This document shows positions 31,459-40,686 of a stretch of 64,000 bases of DNA, one piece after another. The stretch is from the NCBI GenBank assembly GCA_002423105.1, contig DIUT01000065.1:1-64000 (forward strand), written 5' to 3'. Below the pieces are notes generated by a model, which saw only the letters and a program-made list of their open reading frames with translations, was not told the DNA's origin and did no database searches. Source of the stretch: Geobacter sp. UBA6151 (GTDB lineage: Bacteria > Desulfobacterota > Desulfuromonadia > Geobacterales > Pseudopelobacteraceae). Positions within the stretch are counted from its first letter, which is position 1; each line of letters opens with the position of its first letter. Both the position numbers and the translations under genes were made by a program.

Positions 31459-32705
31459 AGTACGTCCTTATCCGGTGCCGCAGGCAGCCGGAAAACCAGC
31501 TCGGCCCCTCCGTCAACTCTGTTCTGCACCATTATATGTCCTCCACACCCCTCCACAATTTTCCGGCAAACCGCCAACCCCAGACCGCTACCGCTGGGGC
31601 GGGTGGTGTAGAACGGATCGAAGCAGCGCTGCAACGCCTCTTCCGTGAAACCGGGGCCACGGTCCGCCACTGTTATCCTGATCATCTGACCATCAGGCCG
31701 CACCGTTATCTGCACGTCACCGCCCGCAGGCTGGACGCTCAGGGCGTTGCCACAGAGGTTCAACAGCACCTGCCGCAATTGGTCGGGAGAACAGGTAACC
31801 TGCATGGAGGTCTCCCCTTCTGTCCGTAAAACAACTCCCTGCTGCTGCGCCTGTTCGGCCAACAACTCCCAGGCAGACTTTACCGCTTCTCCTACAACAA
31901 CCCTGCCATCAGCTCCGCTCTCCTGCCGTGCATAGACCAGCAGATCATTCACCAACCCCTCCAGTCGTACCACTTCCTCCACAATCGTCCCGGTGAAACG
32001 GCGGGTACGGTCATCTTCGGCCTTCTCCAGCAACAGCTGGGCATAGCCCTTGATACCAGCCAGAGGGGTACGCACCTCATGGGCCAGCACCGCCCCCAAC
32101 TCTCCCAGGCCGGCAAGATGCTCACGACGCGCCAGGGTCTCTTGTCTTCGCATCTCCAGCCGTTGCAGACGCAGCGCCCACAGGCCCAATCCCCAGGCAA
32201 AGGCCAGAAGCGCCAGAATCATAGCGGCGCCGGTTCTGGCACGGTGGATGATCTGATCAGCCTGCCAGGTGTGCAAAGCCAGACGCAGGATCAGCATTCC
32301 TTCTGCAACGTGCAGTTGCTGGTGCGTTTCAAAAATCAGCTCACCGGTTCCCAGCCTGGTCCGTTCCTCAGTTACAATTGGCTCCACGGCAACCGCTGCA
32401 TACCGTGTATCCTGAATCCGCTCTCCAATCAAATCAGGGTTACTGTGAAAACGGATCACCCCTTGCTTGTCGATCAAACAAAAATAGGCGATATCATGGG
32501 TTTTGAAGTTGGAAAGGGAATTCAGGGAGGGATCACGCTTAACCATTGACTCGATTGCCTGCCCAAGCGCAAAGGAGAGCCCCCGCAGGATAGACTGGGC
32601 CACAGGCTCTGCATTACGGTAATTGGCCGCAGCAAACCAGATCAGGAGACCTGTCAGCAGCAAACCGCCACCAATCAGTATGCCGGTAAATCGAAGACGG
32701 AACAT
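31455..32705 (-). CDS. Sensor histidine kinase partner of the NtrC-type regulator
   Basis: 416 residues. TM1 about 8-27 (GILIGGGLLLTGLLIWFAA), a periplasmic sensor of about 140 residues with FCLIDKQGVIRFHSNPDLIGERI (PAS/Cache-like), TM2 about 165-185, HisKA with GAVLAHEVRTPLAGIKGYAQLLL (His about 207), and HATPase with NLCGNAL, ADRGPGF and RPSGSGLGLAVCRKIVEGCGG. It resembles ZraS/HydH-type kinases. Divergently transcribed from the solute-binding-protein cassette. Signal unknown. Confidence 0.9.
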   Translation of the reverse strand: MFRLRFTGILIGGGLLLTGLLIWFAAANYRNAEPVAQSILRGLSFALGQAIESMVKRDPSLNSLSNFKTHDIAYFCLIDKQGVIRFHSNPDLIGERIQDTRYAAVAVEPIVTEERTRLGTGELIFETHQQLHVAEGMLILRLALHTWQADQIIHRARTGAAMILALLAFAWGLGLWALRLQRLEMRRQETLARREHLAGLGELGAVLAHEVRTPLAGIKGYAQLLLEKAEDDRTRRFTGTIVEEVVRLEGLVNDLLVYARQESGADGRVVVGEAVKSAWELLAEQAQQQGVVLRTEGETSMQVTCSPDQLRQVLLNLCGNALSVQPAGGDVQITVRPDGQMIRITVADRGPGFTEEALQRCFDPFYTTRPSGSGLGLAVCRKIVEGCGGHIMVQNRVDGGAELVFRLPAAPDKDVL

Positions 32706-32772
32706 TTTTTCATACTAACTTCGATTTGGTTTCCGTCAAGCACGATGTTATTTTCCTGCCGATGTACTGCGG

Positions 32773-32800
32773 TTGACAACCGGGGATTACCGGCTACAAT
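32773..32800 (+). promoter_or_regulatory. Sigma-70 promoter of SBP-kinase cassette A
   Basis: TTGACA (32773-32778), 16 bp, TACAAT (32795-32800), 47 bp before ATG 32848. Near-consensus. Confidence 0.7.
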
Positions 32801-32847
32801 GCATCAGATATTCAGCGGCAGACAACTCCAGTTCAAGGATGCATGCC

Positions 32848-33930
32848 ATGACCCGTTACGCCTACTACCGTATCAGCTTCCTTTTGCTGCTGTTTTTTTG
32901 CCTCACCCCCCCTGTCACCGCGAGCGCAAAACCAGCCCCCCCTGCTCACCACGAGTTGACCTATGCCTACTTTCCGATGGCTGTTCCGGTGGCCGTTCTT
33001 GCAGAAATACTCAAGCGGGACCGGATTTTATCAAGTAATCTGGCCAAAACCAGAACAACCCTGCGCTTTCTCCCCCTGACCAAAGGCAAGGAAGCAGCCG
33101 CCCTGATTCAGCAGGACAAAATTGATGCCCTCTGTTTTTCCGACAACCCTGTCGTTGAATCATCGGTGAATGGGAAGCTGGCAATAGTGGGCATGGTCAA
33201 ACAGAGCTACTCGGCAGTTGTTGCGCCGCTTGGCGCCCGGATGTCAGGCCTGCGCAACAAGCGAGTGGGTTCTGTCCAGGGGGCAACCAGCCATTACGCG
33301 CTGCTGCAGGGGCTGGCTGCCATTGGCTTGAGCGACAGGGATCTGCACCTGTTTTTTATGGAGGTAAACGAGCTGCCTGATGCTCTGCTTCAGGGAAAGA
33401 TTGACGCTTTTGCCGCCTGGGAGCCGACCCCCTCGGCGCTACTTGCCAACCATCCGGGACGCTTCAGCCAGATATACCGGCAGACAAGCTACTCGTATTT
33501 TGTGCTTTCCCGCCGTCTGCTGGAACGCCACCCGGCAGCGGCGCACGAGCTGTCCGCAGCCATCCTGCGCGCAGTACGCTGGATGAAGAAAGATACAGCC
33601 AACCTTGCCCTGGCAAGCCGCTGGACCGTGGATGGCATAGCCTCTTTCACCGGCAAGCCGCCTCTCCTCTCCGCCCCTGATGTGGCCAGGATTACGGCAC
33701 AGGACCTGCTTGATGTGCCGGGCACACCGCTTTTGAACGATTCCGGCGGCGGCGCCAGCCCGTTAAGACGCCTGTTTAATTTTATGAAAGCGCAAAACCA
33801 ACTGCCGCCGCAGGCCACCTGGGAGACGCTCCGCAGCAGCCTGAAGCCTGAGGTATTACGCGGCATTGCCGCACAACCGGCCCGCTACCACCTTAATCGT
33901 TTTGACTACGCTGCCGGAGTCATGCCATGA
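32848..33930 (+). CDS. NMT1/SsuA-like periplasmic binding protein (cassette A, first)
   Basis: 360 residues from ATG 32848 (AAGG nine bases upstream). Signal peptide ISFLLLLFFCLTPPVTASA. The fold of SsuA/TauA/ThiY-type binding proteins shows LTYAYFPMAVPVAVLAEIL, GLRNKRVGSVQGATSHYALLQGLAAIGLSDRDLHLFFMEVNELPDALLQGKIDAFAAWEPTPS and the late WTVDGIASFTGKP. This type usually feeds an ABC importer for sulfonates, nitrate or pyrimidines, but no permease or ATPase gene is present. Instead a second binding protein and a histidine kinase follow, so it is probably a sensor ligand-binding protein. Confidence 0.75.
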   Translation: MTRYAYYRISFLLLLFFCLTPPVTASAKPAPPAHHELTYAYFPMAVPVAVLAEILKRDRILSSNLAKTRTTLRFLPLTKGKEAAALIQQDKIDALCFSDNPVVESSVNGKLAIVGMVKQSYSAVVAPLGARMSGLRNKRVGSVQGATSHYALLQGLAAIGLSDRDLHLFFMEVNELPDALLQGKIDAFAAWEPTPSALLANHPGRFSQIYRQTSYSYFVLSRRLLERHPAAAHELSAAILRAVRWMKKDTANLALASRWTVDGIASFTGKPPLLSAPDVARITAQDLLDVPGTPLLNDSGGGASPLRRLFNFMKAQNQLPPQATWETLRSSLKPEVLRGIAAQPARYHLNRFDYAAGVMP

Positions 33931-34985
33931 CCACACTCATGCTTCTATGCTGCACCATCGTGCTGAATATATTGTTGTCTTGCCCTGGCGCCTCCGCCAA
34001 AACAGCTCAAAACAACGAAGTAACCATCGCCTACCAGCCCTTTGCCAGCCCCGGCGGCATTGTCCTGGAAACGGTCAAGCGGGACCGGCTCTTGAAACAG
34101 GCCCTGTCAGCCCGGGGAGTGACCATGCGCTTTATGCCGGTCTTTAAGGGCAGTGATGTCATGGCTGCATTAAAAAAGGGCGAGATACAGTTCACCACCG
34201 TCGGAGACATGGCGACCCTTGAAATCGCCACCACCATCTCCATTCAGGTAATCGGCCAGATGAAGCAAAACTACTCAACCGTTGTTGGCCTGCGGGGACA
34301 AACTGCGAGGGAGCTGAAAGGCAAACGGATAGCAACGGTATTTGCTTCATCCGGTCATTTTGCCCTGCTCAAAACTCTTGCCAGTGTCGGCCTGACGGAG
34401 AAGGACATCCGACTGGTCACCATGGAGGTCAATGAGATGCCTGATGCCCTGCGCGAGGGGAGAATTGACGCCTTTGCCGCCTGGGAACCGATTCCTACCT
34501 TGGCCATTAGCCGTCATCCTGATCTGTTTGGCGTCATCGGCAGGCAGGCCAGCCTGGCCTATCTGGTGGTGCTGCGCCGGTATGCGGAGCAGGAGCCTGC
34601 AGTCACCCACCAGCTCGTGGCAGCACTGGTGCGCTCCATGACTTGGCTGAAACAGGAGCGCAACCTGACCCAGGCGGCCGGTTGGAATCTGGCCGGTATG
34701 ACCGCCCTCACCGGCAAACCTCCACAAACAACGGTTGACGAAATCCGCCGCACAGCAGCAGCCGATCTTGCCGCCATCAACTATTCGCCCCGCATCAGCA
34801 AGCTGGTAAGCACCAACAGCGCTTCAACACTCCGTGAAGAATTCGGTTTCCTTGCCTCAATCGGCCGTCTGCCCAAAGATGCCCGCTGGGAACAGGTCCA
34901 CACTATCTTCAACCGTAACCTTGTTGACCAGGTGGTGCGCAACAACCAGAAGTACGCACTGAAGCGATATGATTATGATCTCTGA
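33927..34985 (+). CDS. NMT1/SsuA-like periplasmic binding protein (cassette A, second)
   Basis: 352 residues, overlapping the first by ATGA. Signal peptide IVLNILLSCPGASA. EVTIAYQPFASPGGIVLETVKRD, GKRIATVFASSGHFALLKTLASVGLTEKDIRLVTMEVNEMPDALREGRIDAFAAWEPIPT and WNLAGMTALTGKPPQ parallel the upstream protein closely, showing tandem duplication and divergence. It runs 17 bases into the kinase gene. The two may bind different ligands or form a heterodimer presented to the kinase sensor domain; this is inference. Confidence 0.75.
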   Translation: MTTLMLLCCTIVLNILLSCPGASAKTAQNNEVTIAYQPFASPGGIVLETVKRDRLLKQALSARGVTMRFMPVFKGSDVMAALKKGEIQFTTVGDMATLEIATTISIQVIGQMKQNYSTVVGLRGQTARELKGKRIATVFASSGHFALLKTLASVGLTEKDIRLVTMEVNEMPDALREGRIDAFAAWEPIPTLAISRHPDLFGVIGRQASLAYLVVLRRYAEQEPAVTHQLVAALVRSMTWLKQERNLTQAAGWNLAGMTALTGKPPQTTVDEIRRTAAADLAAINYSPRISKLVSTNSASTLREEFGFLASIGRLPKDARWEQVHTIFNRNLVDQVVRNNQKYALKRYDYDL

Positions 34986-37080
34986 CCCTGCCACCGACAA
35001 GCAGCACAAGGTTTCCTGGTATCGCAGCATCAGGCTGCAGATGGTGCTGGCCTTCAGCCTGCTCTTCAGCCTGTCACTGGTGACGATTCAGCTTGGCCTG
35101 CTGTACGGCATCCCCTTTACGCGCTTTGAAGGCAGCATTCGCAGCACCATCGGCAATGAGTTTGAAATACTTTCCAGCCTGGCCGATTCTCGCAAACAGA
35201 TCATCCTGAGCTGGCTGAAAGGGCGCCGCAATAATGCAAAGATCATTGCCGAGCTGCCTTCAATTCATGGCGGAAATTTTCATCACGATCCAGCGGTGCG
35301 ACAGTTGCTTTCCCACTGGCTGGAACAGATACGCACCACCTACCAGGTGGAGGCGATCAGAATCCTGCAGCCACAGACAGGCCATCCGCTAATAGCCGTT
35401 CTGTCTCCCGACTATAACGGTTCCATTCTCTCCAACGCTCAACTGCAACTTGCCGCAACCCCTGGCATGGACGAAAGTATTCATCTCGTACCCACTCCGG
35501 ATCAAAAAAGTTCACGGCTGCATATCATTCGCCAGGTTGCCCAGGATCACTCCGATGACGGCAGTCCCCACGCGCTGGTTGTCATTGAGTGCGACCTGGA
35601 CATGCTGTTGAAACCGTTGCTGGAAAATCAGACAGAAGCGGTGCTGGGCAAAAGCGGCGAGTTACTGCTGCTGGATGGAGAGCGACGTTTTCTGACCAGC
35701 ACCCGCTTTGCACAGGCCGATGGCACACCGGTCATTCCGCTGCTGACCGTTAACCGTTCAGCGCAGGCCGAACTTTCAACAGCCGGAGGAGAAGGAACCA
35801 TCACCGGGATCGATTACCATGGGCAGGAGGTGCTGGCAGCCTACCGCCATATCCAGATCACCCCTGATGTCGCCTGGGGGCTTTCGGTGGAAAAGGATCG
35901 CAGTGAGGTGCTTGTTCCGCTGCGCCACCATCGCATGCTCTATCTTGTGCTGGGCGGGACGGGACTTTTCATCACCATCCTGATGACTGCTGTGATATCC
36001 CATCGCTTAAGCAGCCCCCTGCGCCGTATGGTGGCCACTTCCCGCAGCATCATGTCCGGTCGGCTGGACGCCCGGTCAGCCGTTGAGGGTCAATCGGAAA
36101 TCGTCGAACTGGCCCGCTCCTTCAACCGGATGCTTGATCAGTTGCAATCATGGCATGACGAGCTCGAGAATCGCGTACAACAGCGCACAAAACAGCTGAC
36201 AAAGGCCAACCTTGAGCTGCAACGGGAGATTTCCGAGCGGATCAGGAGCGAAGAAGCCCTGCATGACAGCACCATCCAGCTTGAAGAAGAGATTGCGGAA
36301 CGCCAGAAAATGCACGAGACATTGGAACGGCTGAACACAACCCTTGAGGAGCGGATCACTGCCGCCATCAGCGATCTGCGCAAAAAAGATGAACTGCTGA
36401 TCCAGCAGAGCCGCCAGGCAGCCATGGGCGAGCTTTTAAGCAGCATCGCTCACCATTGGCGCCAGCCGCTCAACAACATCTCCGCCTACATTCAGAACAT
36501 GCTGTATCTGAATAAGATAGGGGAGCTTACTCAGGATGAAATGGAACGTGACATCAAGGACGTGATGGACATCCTGCTGCGCATGTCCCGCACCATTGAT
36601 GATTTCAGGAGCTTCTTCAGCCAGGATCGCTCAAAGCTTGAGTTTGTAGTTCAGAAAACAGTCGAAAAGACCATAAACCTGCTCAGATCAGCACTGGATG
36701 ACAAGAACATACAGGTTTCCATTACTGCGCAAGCTGATGTGCGGGCTATCGGTTATCCCAACGAATATGCCCAGGCGCTGATGAACATCATCAATAATGC
36801 CCGTGATGCGCTGATTGAACGAAGTGTACCGCAGCCAAAGATCGAGATCGCCATCCGGCGGGAGGAAGGACGCTCGGTTCTGACAGTACGGGACAATGGT
36901 GGTGGCATCGCCCCCGAAATCATGCCGCACATCTTTGATCCGTATGTTACCACCAAGGGGCCGGCCAGCGGCACCGGTATCGGCCTGTACATGGCCAGGA
37001 CGATCATAGAAATGAACATGGGCGGAGAATTGAGCGCCTGCAACACACGGGAAGGGGCCGAGTTCAGAATTGTTTTATAG
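34969..37080 (+). CDS. Membrane sensor histidine kinase (cassette A)
   Basis: 703 residues (ATG 34975 is an alternative start). TM1 about 20-42, large periplasmic Cache-like sensor to about 320, TM2 about 322-344 (LGGTGLFITILMTAVISHRL), HAMP to about 400, a long coiled coil (about 400-475) with ISERIRSEEALHDSTIQLEEEIAER, then the phosphoacceptor SIAHHWRQPLNNISAYIQNMLYLN (His about 494) and HATPase (NNARDALI, DNGGGIAPEIMPHIFDPY, GTGIGLYMARTI). The HxWRQPLN kinase type is shared with the last gene of cassette B. No receiver domain and no regulator gene downstream. Confidence 0.88.
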   Translation: MIMISDPATDKQHKVSWYRSIRLQMVLAFSLLFSLSLVTIQLGLLYGIPFTRFEGSIRSTIGNEFEILSSLADSRKQIILSWLKGRRNNAKIIAELPSIHGGNFHHDPAVRQLLSHWLEQIRTTYQVEAIRILQPQTGHPLIAVLSPDYNGSILSNAQLQLAATPGMDESIHLVPTPDQKSSRLHIIRQVAQDHSDDGSPHALVVIECDLDMLLKPLLENQTEAVLGKSGELLLLDGERRFLTSTRFAQADGTPVIPLLTVNRSAQAELSTAGGEGTITGIDYHGQEVLAAYRHIQITPDVAWGLSVEKDRSEVLVPLRHHRMLYLVLGGTGLFITILMTAVISHRLSSPLRRMVATSRSIMSGRLDARSAVEGQSEIVELARSFNRMLDQLQSWHDELENRVQQRTKQLTKANLELQREISERIRSEEALHDSTIQLEEEIAERQKMHETLERLNTTLEERITAAISDLRKKDELLIQQSRQAAMGELLSSIAHHWRQPLNNISAYIQNMLYLNKIGELTQDEMERDIKDVMDILLRMSRTIDDFRSFFSQDRSKLEFVVQKTVEKTINLLRSALDDKNIQVSITAQADVRAIGYPNEYAQALMNIINNARDALIERSVPQPKIEIAIRREEGRSVLTVRDNGGGIAPEIMPHIFDPYVTTKGPASGTGIGLYMARTIIEMNMGGELSACNTREGAEFRIVL

Positions 37081-37126
37081 TCACCTCTTTTTCCAACCAA
37101 GTCATACCCGTGGACACATTCCCTCG

Positions 37127-37945
37127 TCATTCCCGATATTCCCGGCAGGGCGGCCAAGCTCGCTTCTGAGGGCCTTCATAGCGGATATGAGCACAAGAAA
37201 GCGGAAAGAGTGTTCCTTCCTGACGCTCCGCATTTTCCAGATAACAGGGCGGCATTCCGGCTAATGTTGTCGGAAAGCGAAACAGGTGGAACTCCTTGAG
37301 CGAAAACCCCAGATCGGCAGCCAGGGCCGCCATCAGCCCAGCATAGTTCATCAACAGTATTTTGTTGGACGTCAAGAGAATACGCTCAACCTCCTGCGCC
37401 AGCAGCAGATATCGTCCTTGATCAAACCCGAGTTCCCGTGTAAGGGCAAGCAGCCACGGCAACCGTTCGTCAATTGAACTGATCGGCCGACCATAGCCAT
37501 AGATACGCTGATCCTGTAGCTCCGTACGAACGATCTCTTCAAGCAACTCGCCCTGTTCCAGGCGTTGCCGCGTCCGCAGAAAAAAATCAATGGCCCGGAC
37601 AGAAGGATACCCCCCGTAGATTTTCGCTTCTGTAACGGCAAGGGCCGCTGACAAGCCGAGCGTCGGCGTACTGCGCGCGCTGCCGGCAAGAGCGGCCACC
37701 CGGTTGTTCCAGATACGGGCATCGGGGTAGCTGGTATAAACCCACATGGCATGCAACAGGCGCAGTTGCTCCGCGGTAAAGCGGCGTCCGGTGATGCCGA
37801 AAACGTAGAGTTCAATCCAGTCCAGCTCTTTCAGGTCGGCATGTAGGTCATGTCCCCGAAAAACCGCATGGCTACCGGGAAAACAGCCGCCCATAGCCGT
37901 TTTCAACCGATCCGCGTTTTGCCGCAACAAAGTCGGCCCTTTCAC
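37127..37945 (-). CDS. Citrate-synthase-like protein lacking both catalytic histidine motifs
   Basis: 272 residues, similar in size to stand-alone citryl-CoA-lyase-type citrate synthase domains. The large-domain layout (GITGRRFTAEQLRLLHAMWVYTSYPDARIWNNRVAALAGSARSTPTLGLSAALAVTEAKIYGGYPSVRAIDF) puts KIYGG where the family has a LHGG-type motif. IYGYGRPISSIDERLPWLLAL stands where GFGHR-type sequences are expected, so both active-site histidines appear replaced (Y and R). LTSNKILLMNYAGLMAALAADLGFSLKEFHLFR matches the family C-terminal part. It overlaps the next minus-strand gene by four bases. A structural partner or a new activity is possible. Confidence 0.6.
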   Translation of the reverse strand: MKGPTLLRQNADRLKTAMGGCFPGSHAVFRGHDLHADLKELDWIELYVFGITGRRFTAEQLRLLHAMWVYTSYPDARIWNNRVAALAGSARSTPTLGLSAALAVTEAKIYGGYPSVRAIDFFLRTRQRLEQGELLEEIVRTELQDQRIYGYGRPISSIDERLPWLLALTRELGFDQGRYLLLAQEVERILLTSNKILLMNYAGLMAALAADLGFSLKEFHLFRFPTTLAGMPPCYLENAERQEGTLFPLSCAHIRYEGPQKRAWPPCREYRE

Positions 37946-38748
37946 AAACTCCTCCCAACCGGTTCATTGTCCAGTTCCAACCGAAAAAACGGAAATTGTG
38001 CATAGCTGTTCTGCTTTTGTTCCAAGGCATGGGCGGCAGCGCCGGGTAAACGCAACAACAGATACAACATCTCTCCCTGTTCAGCCGAGAAGTCCAGATC
38101 AACCATGGCGGCAGCAGCCACACCACTCAGAGCCAGCGGACACCCGGCCATGCTTTCAAGTTCTGTCCGGTTTTTCTCCAACCACGAAAGCCTGAAACCA
38201 TCACTGAGTTCCGTCAGGCAGCGCAATGTCTGTCGAACAGGCATGGACGTGCTGGCGCCATGGGGGTCAAATCCGGGAGGATGTTCCGGTGTCGGCCAGA
38301 TGGAGCCGATAGCGTCGGCAGGTTTAACAAACCAGCGCCGCCAGACGTCAAGCTCCGTACTACAGTGCTCCCAAGCCTCCATGGCCAGAAAAATCTCCCG
38401 TCCGCCTGACAGCTGTCCCGCTCCCACTGCCAGGGCTGCCATCAGACAGGCTGCCGCCGTAGACCCTCCGATGCCGCCGCACATGGCCGCATGCACCGAG
38501 GAATCGCGCGGTCCGGGGTTGGCCAGCGCCACCGCCAGCGCCTCCAGAATATCCGCTTGCCGGGCAGAAGGCGCCTCGCCCCGAAACAGCAGGTACAGCA
38601 TCTCCACCCAACGCGCCTGCCCGAGCATCCCGCCGAAGACATCATAGCCGCAACACCATGCTGTACGGGCAGCAAACGGATTATCAGGCTCGGGCTCTTC
38701 CAGCCAGATGCGGGTATGTACCTGTTCCTGCTTTTGCAGCTCTTCCAT
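37942..38748 (-). CDS. Citryl-CoA lyase/citrate-synthase-like protein
   Basis: 268 residues from ATG 38748 (GGAG six bases upstream). HTRIWLEEPEPDNPFAARTAWCCGYDVFGGMLGQARWVEMLYLLFRGEAPSARQADILEALAVALANPGPRD is typical of the short citryl-CoA-lyase-type branch. The first catalytic histidine motif is changed to GAGQLSGG. The second region reads EHPPGFDPHGASTSMPVRQTL, retaining PGF and a histidine but not the exact GFGH. It ends overlapping its paralogue, and the pair may form a heteromer. Divergent from an acetolactate-synthase-like gene. Metabolic role unknown. Confidence 0.65.
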   Translation of the reverse strand: MEELQKQEQVHTRIWLEEPEPDNPFAARTAWCCGYDVFGGMLGQARWVEMLYLLFRGEAPSARQADILEALAVALANPGPRDSSVHAAMCGGIGGSTAAACLMAALAVGAGQLSGGREIFLAMEAWEHCSTELDVWRRWFVKPADAIGSIWPTPEHPPGFDPHGASTSMPVRQTLRCLTELSDGFRLSWLEKNRTELESMAGCPLALSGVAAAAMVDLDFSAEQGEMLYLLLRLPGAAAHALEQKQNSYAQFPFFRLELDNEPVGRSL

Positions 38749-38834
38749 AGTATCTCCACTATAACAGTGCAAAATAGCGCATCCGGATACCACAGTTAAA
38801 TAAAACAATTTAAATCTGCAATTGCTGCTGTTAT

Positions 38835-38863
38835 TTTACATCAAATTTTTCATATATTATCCA
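38835..38863 (+). promoter_or_regulatory. Possible promoter of the ThDP enzyme operon
   Basis: TTTACA (38835-38840), 17 bp, TATCCA (38858-38863) in the AT-rich 193-bp divergent gap between the citrate-synthase-like and ThDP genes. Weak match. Confidence 0.35.
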
Positions 38864-38941
38864 TTTTGCTGACACAATCAAAAACATATTTCTGCCCTGC
38901 CGGTTGGCTCTGCCGCTGATTCCATCACACAGGAGAAGAGA

Positions 38942-40627
38942 ATGAATGCTGCGGAAATAATTGTCAATTCCCTTGAAAAGCATGGTGTGGAGTATATTTT
39001 CGGCGTCCCCGGCGGGGCCATTGAACCGCTTAACACCGCCTTATACAAAAGTATGATCAAGGTGATCGTCGCCAAGCACGAACAGGGCGCGGCATTCATG
39101 GCCGACGGATACGCCAGGGTGAGCGGCAGCATTGCAGTTTGTTGCAGCACGGCCGGACCAGGCGCTACCAATATGCTCACCGGCATCGCCTCCGCCAATG
39201 GCGATTCGATCCCGGTAATCGCCCTGACCGGCCAGGTATCCACGTCATTGTTCGGCAAGGGGGCTATTCAGGAATTTGCCATTCAAAGCTTTGGTATCGT
39301 CAGCATGTTCCGGCAGATTACCAAATACAGCGACATCGTCATCAACGAGAAAAAGGCCGGAGAAATGATTGCCAAGGCGCGCAGACTGGCCTTGACCGGC
39401 AGAAAAGGCCCCGTACACCTGAATCTTCCCGCCGATATCATGAAACGCGACGTCGAAGACAGCTGGGACCGCTGCAGTATCACGCAGGCCATGGGCTTTG
39501 ACCGGGATGGTGTCCAGGAAGCGGCGCGGCTGCTTCTGCATGCAAAAAATCCGGTCATCATAGCCGGATGGGGCACGGTCCTCTCCCAGGCTGATGAACG
39601 ATTGCTGGAACTGGCAGAGCTGATGGACATTCCAGTTGCCACCTCACCCAAAGCCAAGGGAATTCTGAGTGAGGCCCATCCCCTCTCACTGGGAGTGCTG
39701 GGATTTGCCGGGTCGCCGGTTTCACGGGAGTATATCCTGCAACGTGATATTGACGTCATGCTGGCGGTGGGTACAAGTTTCAATGAATTTGTCACATCCG
39801 GTTGGGACAATCGCTTGCGTCCCATGCAGTCATTGATTCAGATCGACATCGATTGCAATGAAATCGGCAAGAACTATTACGTGGACGTGGGGATTGTGGG
39901 TGACGCCAAAACAGTCCTCCATGAACTTATCCATGCCCTGCTCAGAATGCACAAGAGCCGACAGGCAGCAAGCGACACCAGACGCCGCGAGATACAGTCG
40001 ATCAGAGAGAGAACAAAACCTAAAACCTCAAAAAAACAGGCACTCTACAGTCCTCGGAATGTCATCAGGGATCTTGCGGGCTGCCTGCCGGAGGATACCA
40101 TCTATTTTGTGGATAATGGCAACAGCATGGCCTGGGCCATCCATTACCTGACCATCACCCGGCCTTATTCGTTCTATGTCGGCTTGGGTTTTGCCTCCAT
40201 GGGCTTTGCCACAGCCGCGTCGGTGGGCGCCAAACTGGCTGCCGGCGACAGGCCGGTCGTCGCTCTGGTAGGTGACGGCGCTTTTCTGATGAATGGCATG
40301 GAAGTAGCCACCGCCGTCAACTACAATATCCCGGTCATCTGGGTGGTCATGAACAACTCCATGCTCGGCATGGTCTACCATGGACGAAAATTGGCCGCAA
40401 TTCCCGAGGGGATACCTTCCCGCTTCAAGCCGGTGGATTTTGCGCAACTGGCAACGGCTCTTGGAGCACGGGGCATAAGAATCACCAAGCCCGCTGAACT
40501 TACCAAAGAACTGCTGGATGGAATCATAGCTGATAAAATACCCACCGTGCTGGATGTTATTATTGATCCGGAAGAAACACCCCCGATTCATTCAAGGATT
40601 GCCTCTCTTGAAAAACTTTACACCTGA
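38942..40627 (+). CDS. ThDP-dependent enzyme of the acetolactate-synthase family
   Basis: 561 residues; RBS AGGAGAAGAG. N-terminal Pyr domain with the catalytic glutamate in AKHEQGAAFMADGYAR (E49) and STAGPGATNMLTGI. The central domain has AGWGTVLSQADERLLELAELMDIPVATSPKAKG. The C-terminal ThDP motif is GDGAFLMNGMEVATAVNYNIPVIWVVMNN. The architecture equals that of the acetolactate synthase large subunit, but there is no ilvN or ilvC nearby. Instead a TonB receptor follows 59 bases downstream and citrate-synthase-like genes diverge. It may decarboxylate or ligate another 2-oxoacid. Substrate unresolved. Confidence 0.8.
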   Translation: MNAAEIIVNSLEKHGVEYIFGVPGGAIEPLNTALYKSMIKVIVAKHEQGAAFMADGYARVSGSIAVCCSTAGPGATNMLTGIASANGDSIPVIALTGQVSTSLFGKGAIQEFAIQSFGIVSMFRQITKYSDIVINEKKAGEMIAKARRLALTGRKGPVHLNLPADIMKRDVEDSWDRCSITQAMGFDRDGVQEAARLLLHAKNPVIIAGWGTVLSQADERLLELAELMDIPVATSPKAKGILSEAHPLSLGVLGFAGSPVSREYILQRDIDVMLAVGTSFNEFVTSGWDNRLRPMQSLIQIDIDCNEIGKNYYVDVGIVGDAKTVLHELIHALLRMHKSRQAASDTRRREIQSIRERTKPKTSKKQALYSPRNVIRDLAGCLPEDTIYFVDNGNSMAWAIHYLTITRPYSFYVGLGFASMGFATAASVGAKLAAGDRPVVALVGDGAFLMNGMEVATAVNYNIPVIWVVMNNSMLGMVYHGRKLAAIPEGIPSRFKPVDFAQLATALGARGIRITKPAELTKELLDGIIADKIPTVLDVIIDPEETPPIHSRIASLEKLYT

Positions 40628-40686
40628 ATGTGGGTGGTGTAATGGAATATACAATATATACCCCTGTTTTAAGAAAAGAGGGCGCC

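Noticed and set aside
32848..34985. Sulfonate or nitrate ABC import operon
   Set aside because: Only binding proteins are present; no permease or ATPase gene occurs in the window.
38942..40627. Branched-chain amino acid acetolactate synthase ilvB
   Set aside because: The sequence family fits, but no ilvN, ilvC or other ilv gene is adjacent and the neighbours point elsewhere, so the gene symbol was withheld.
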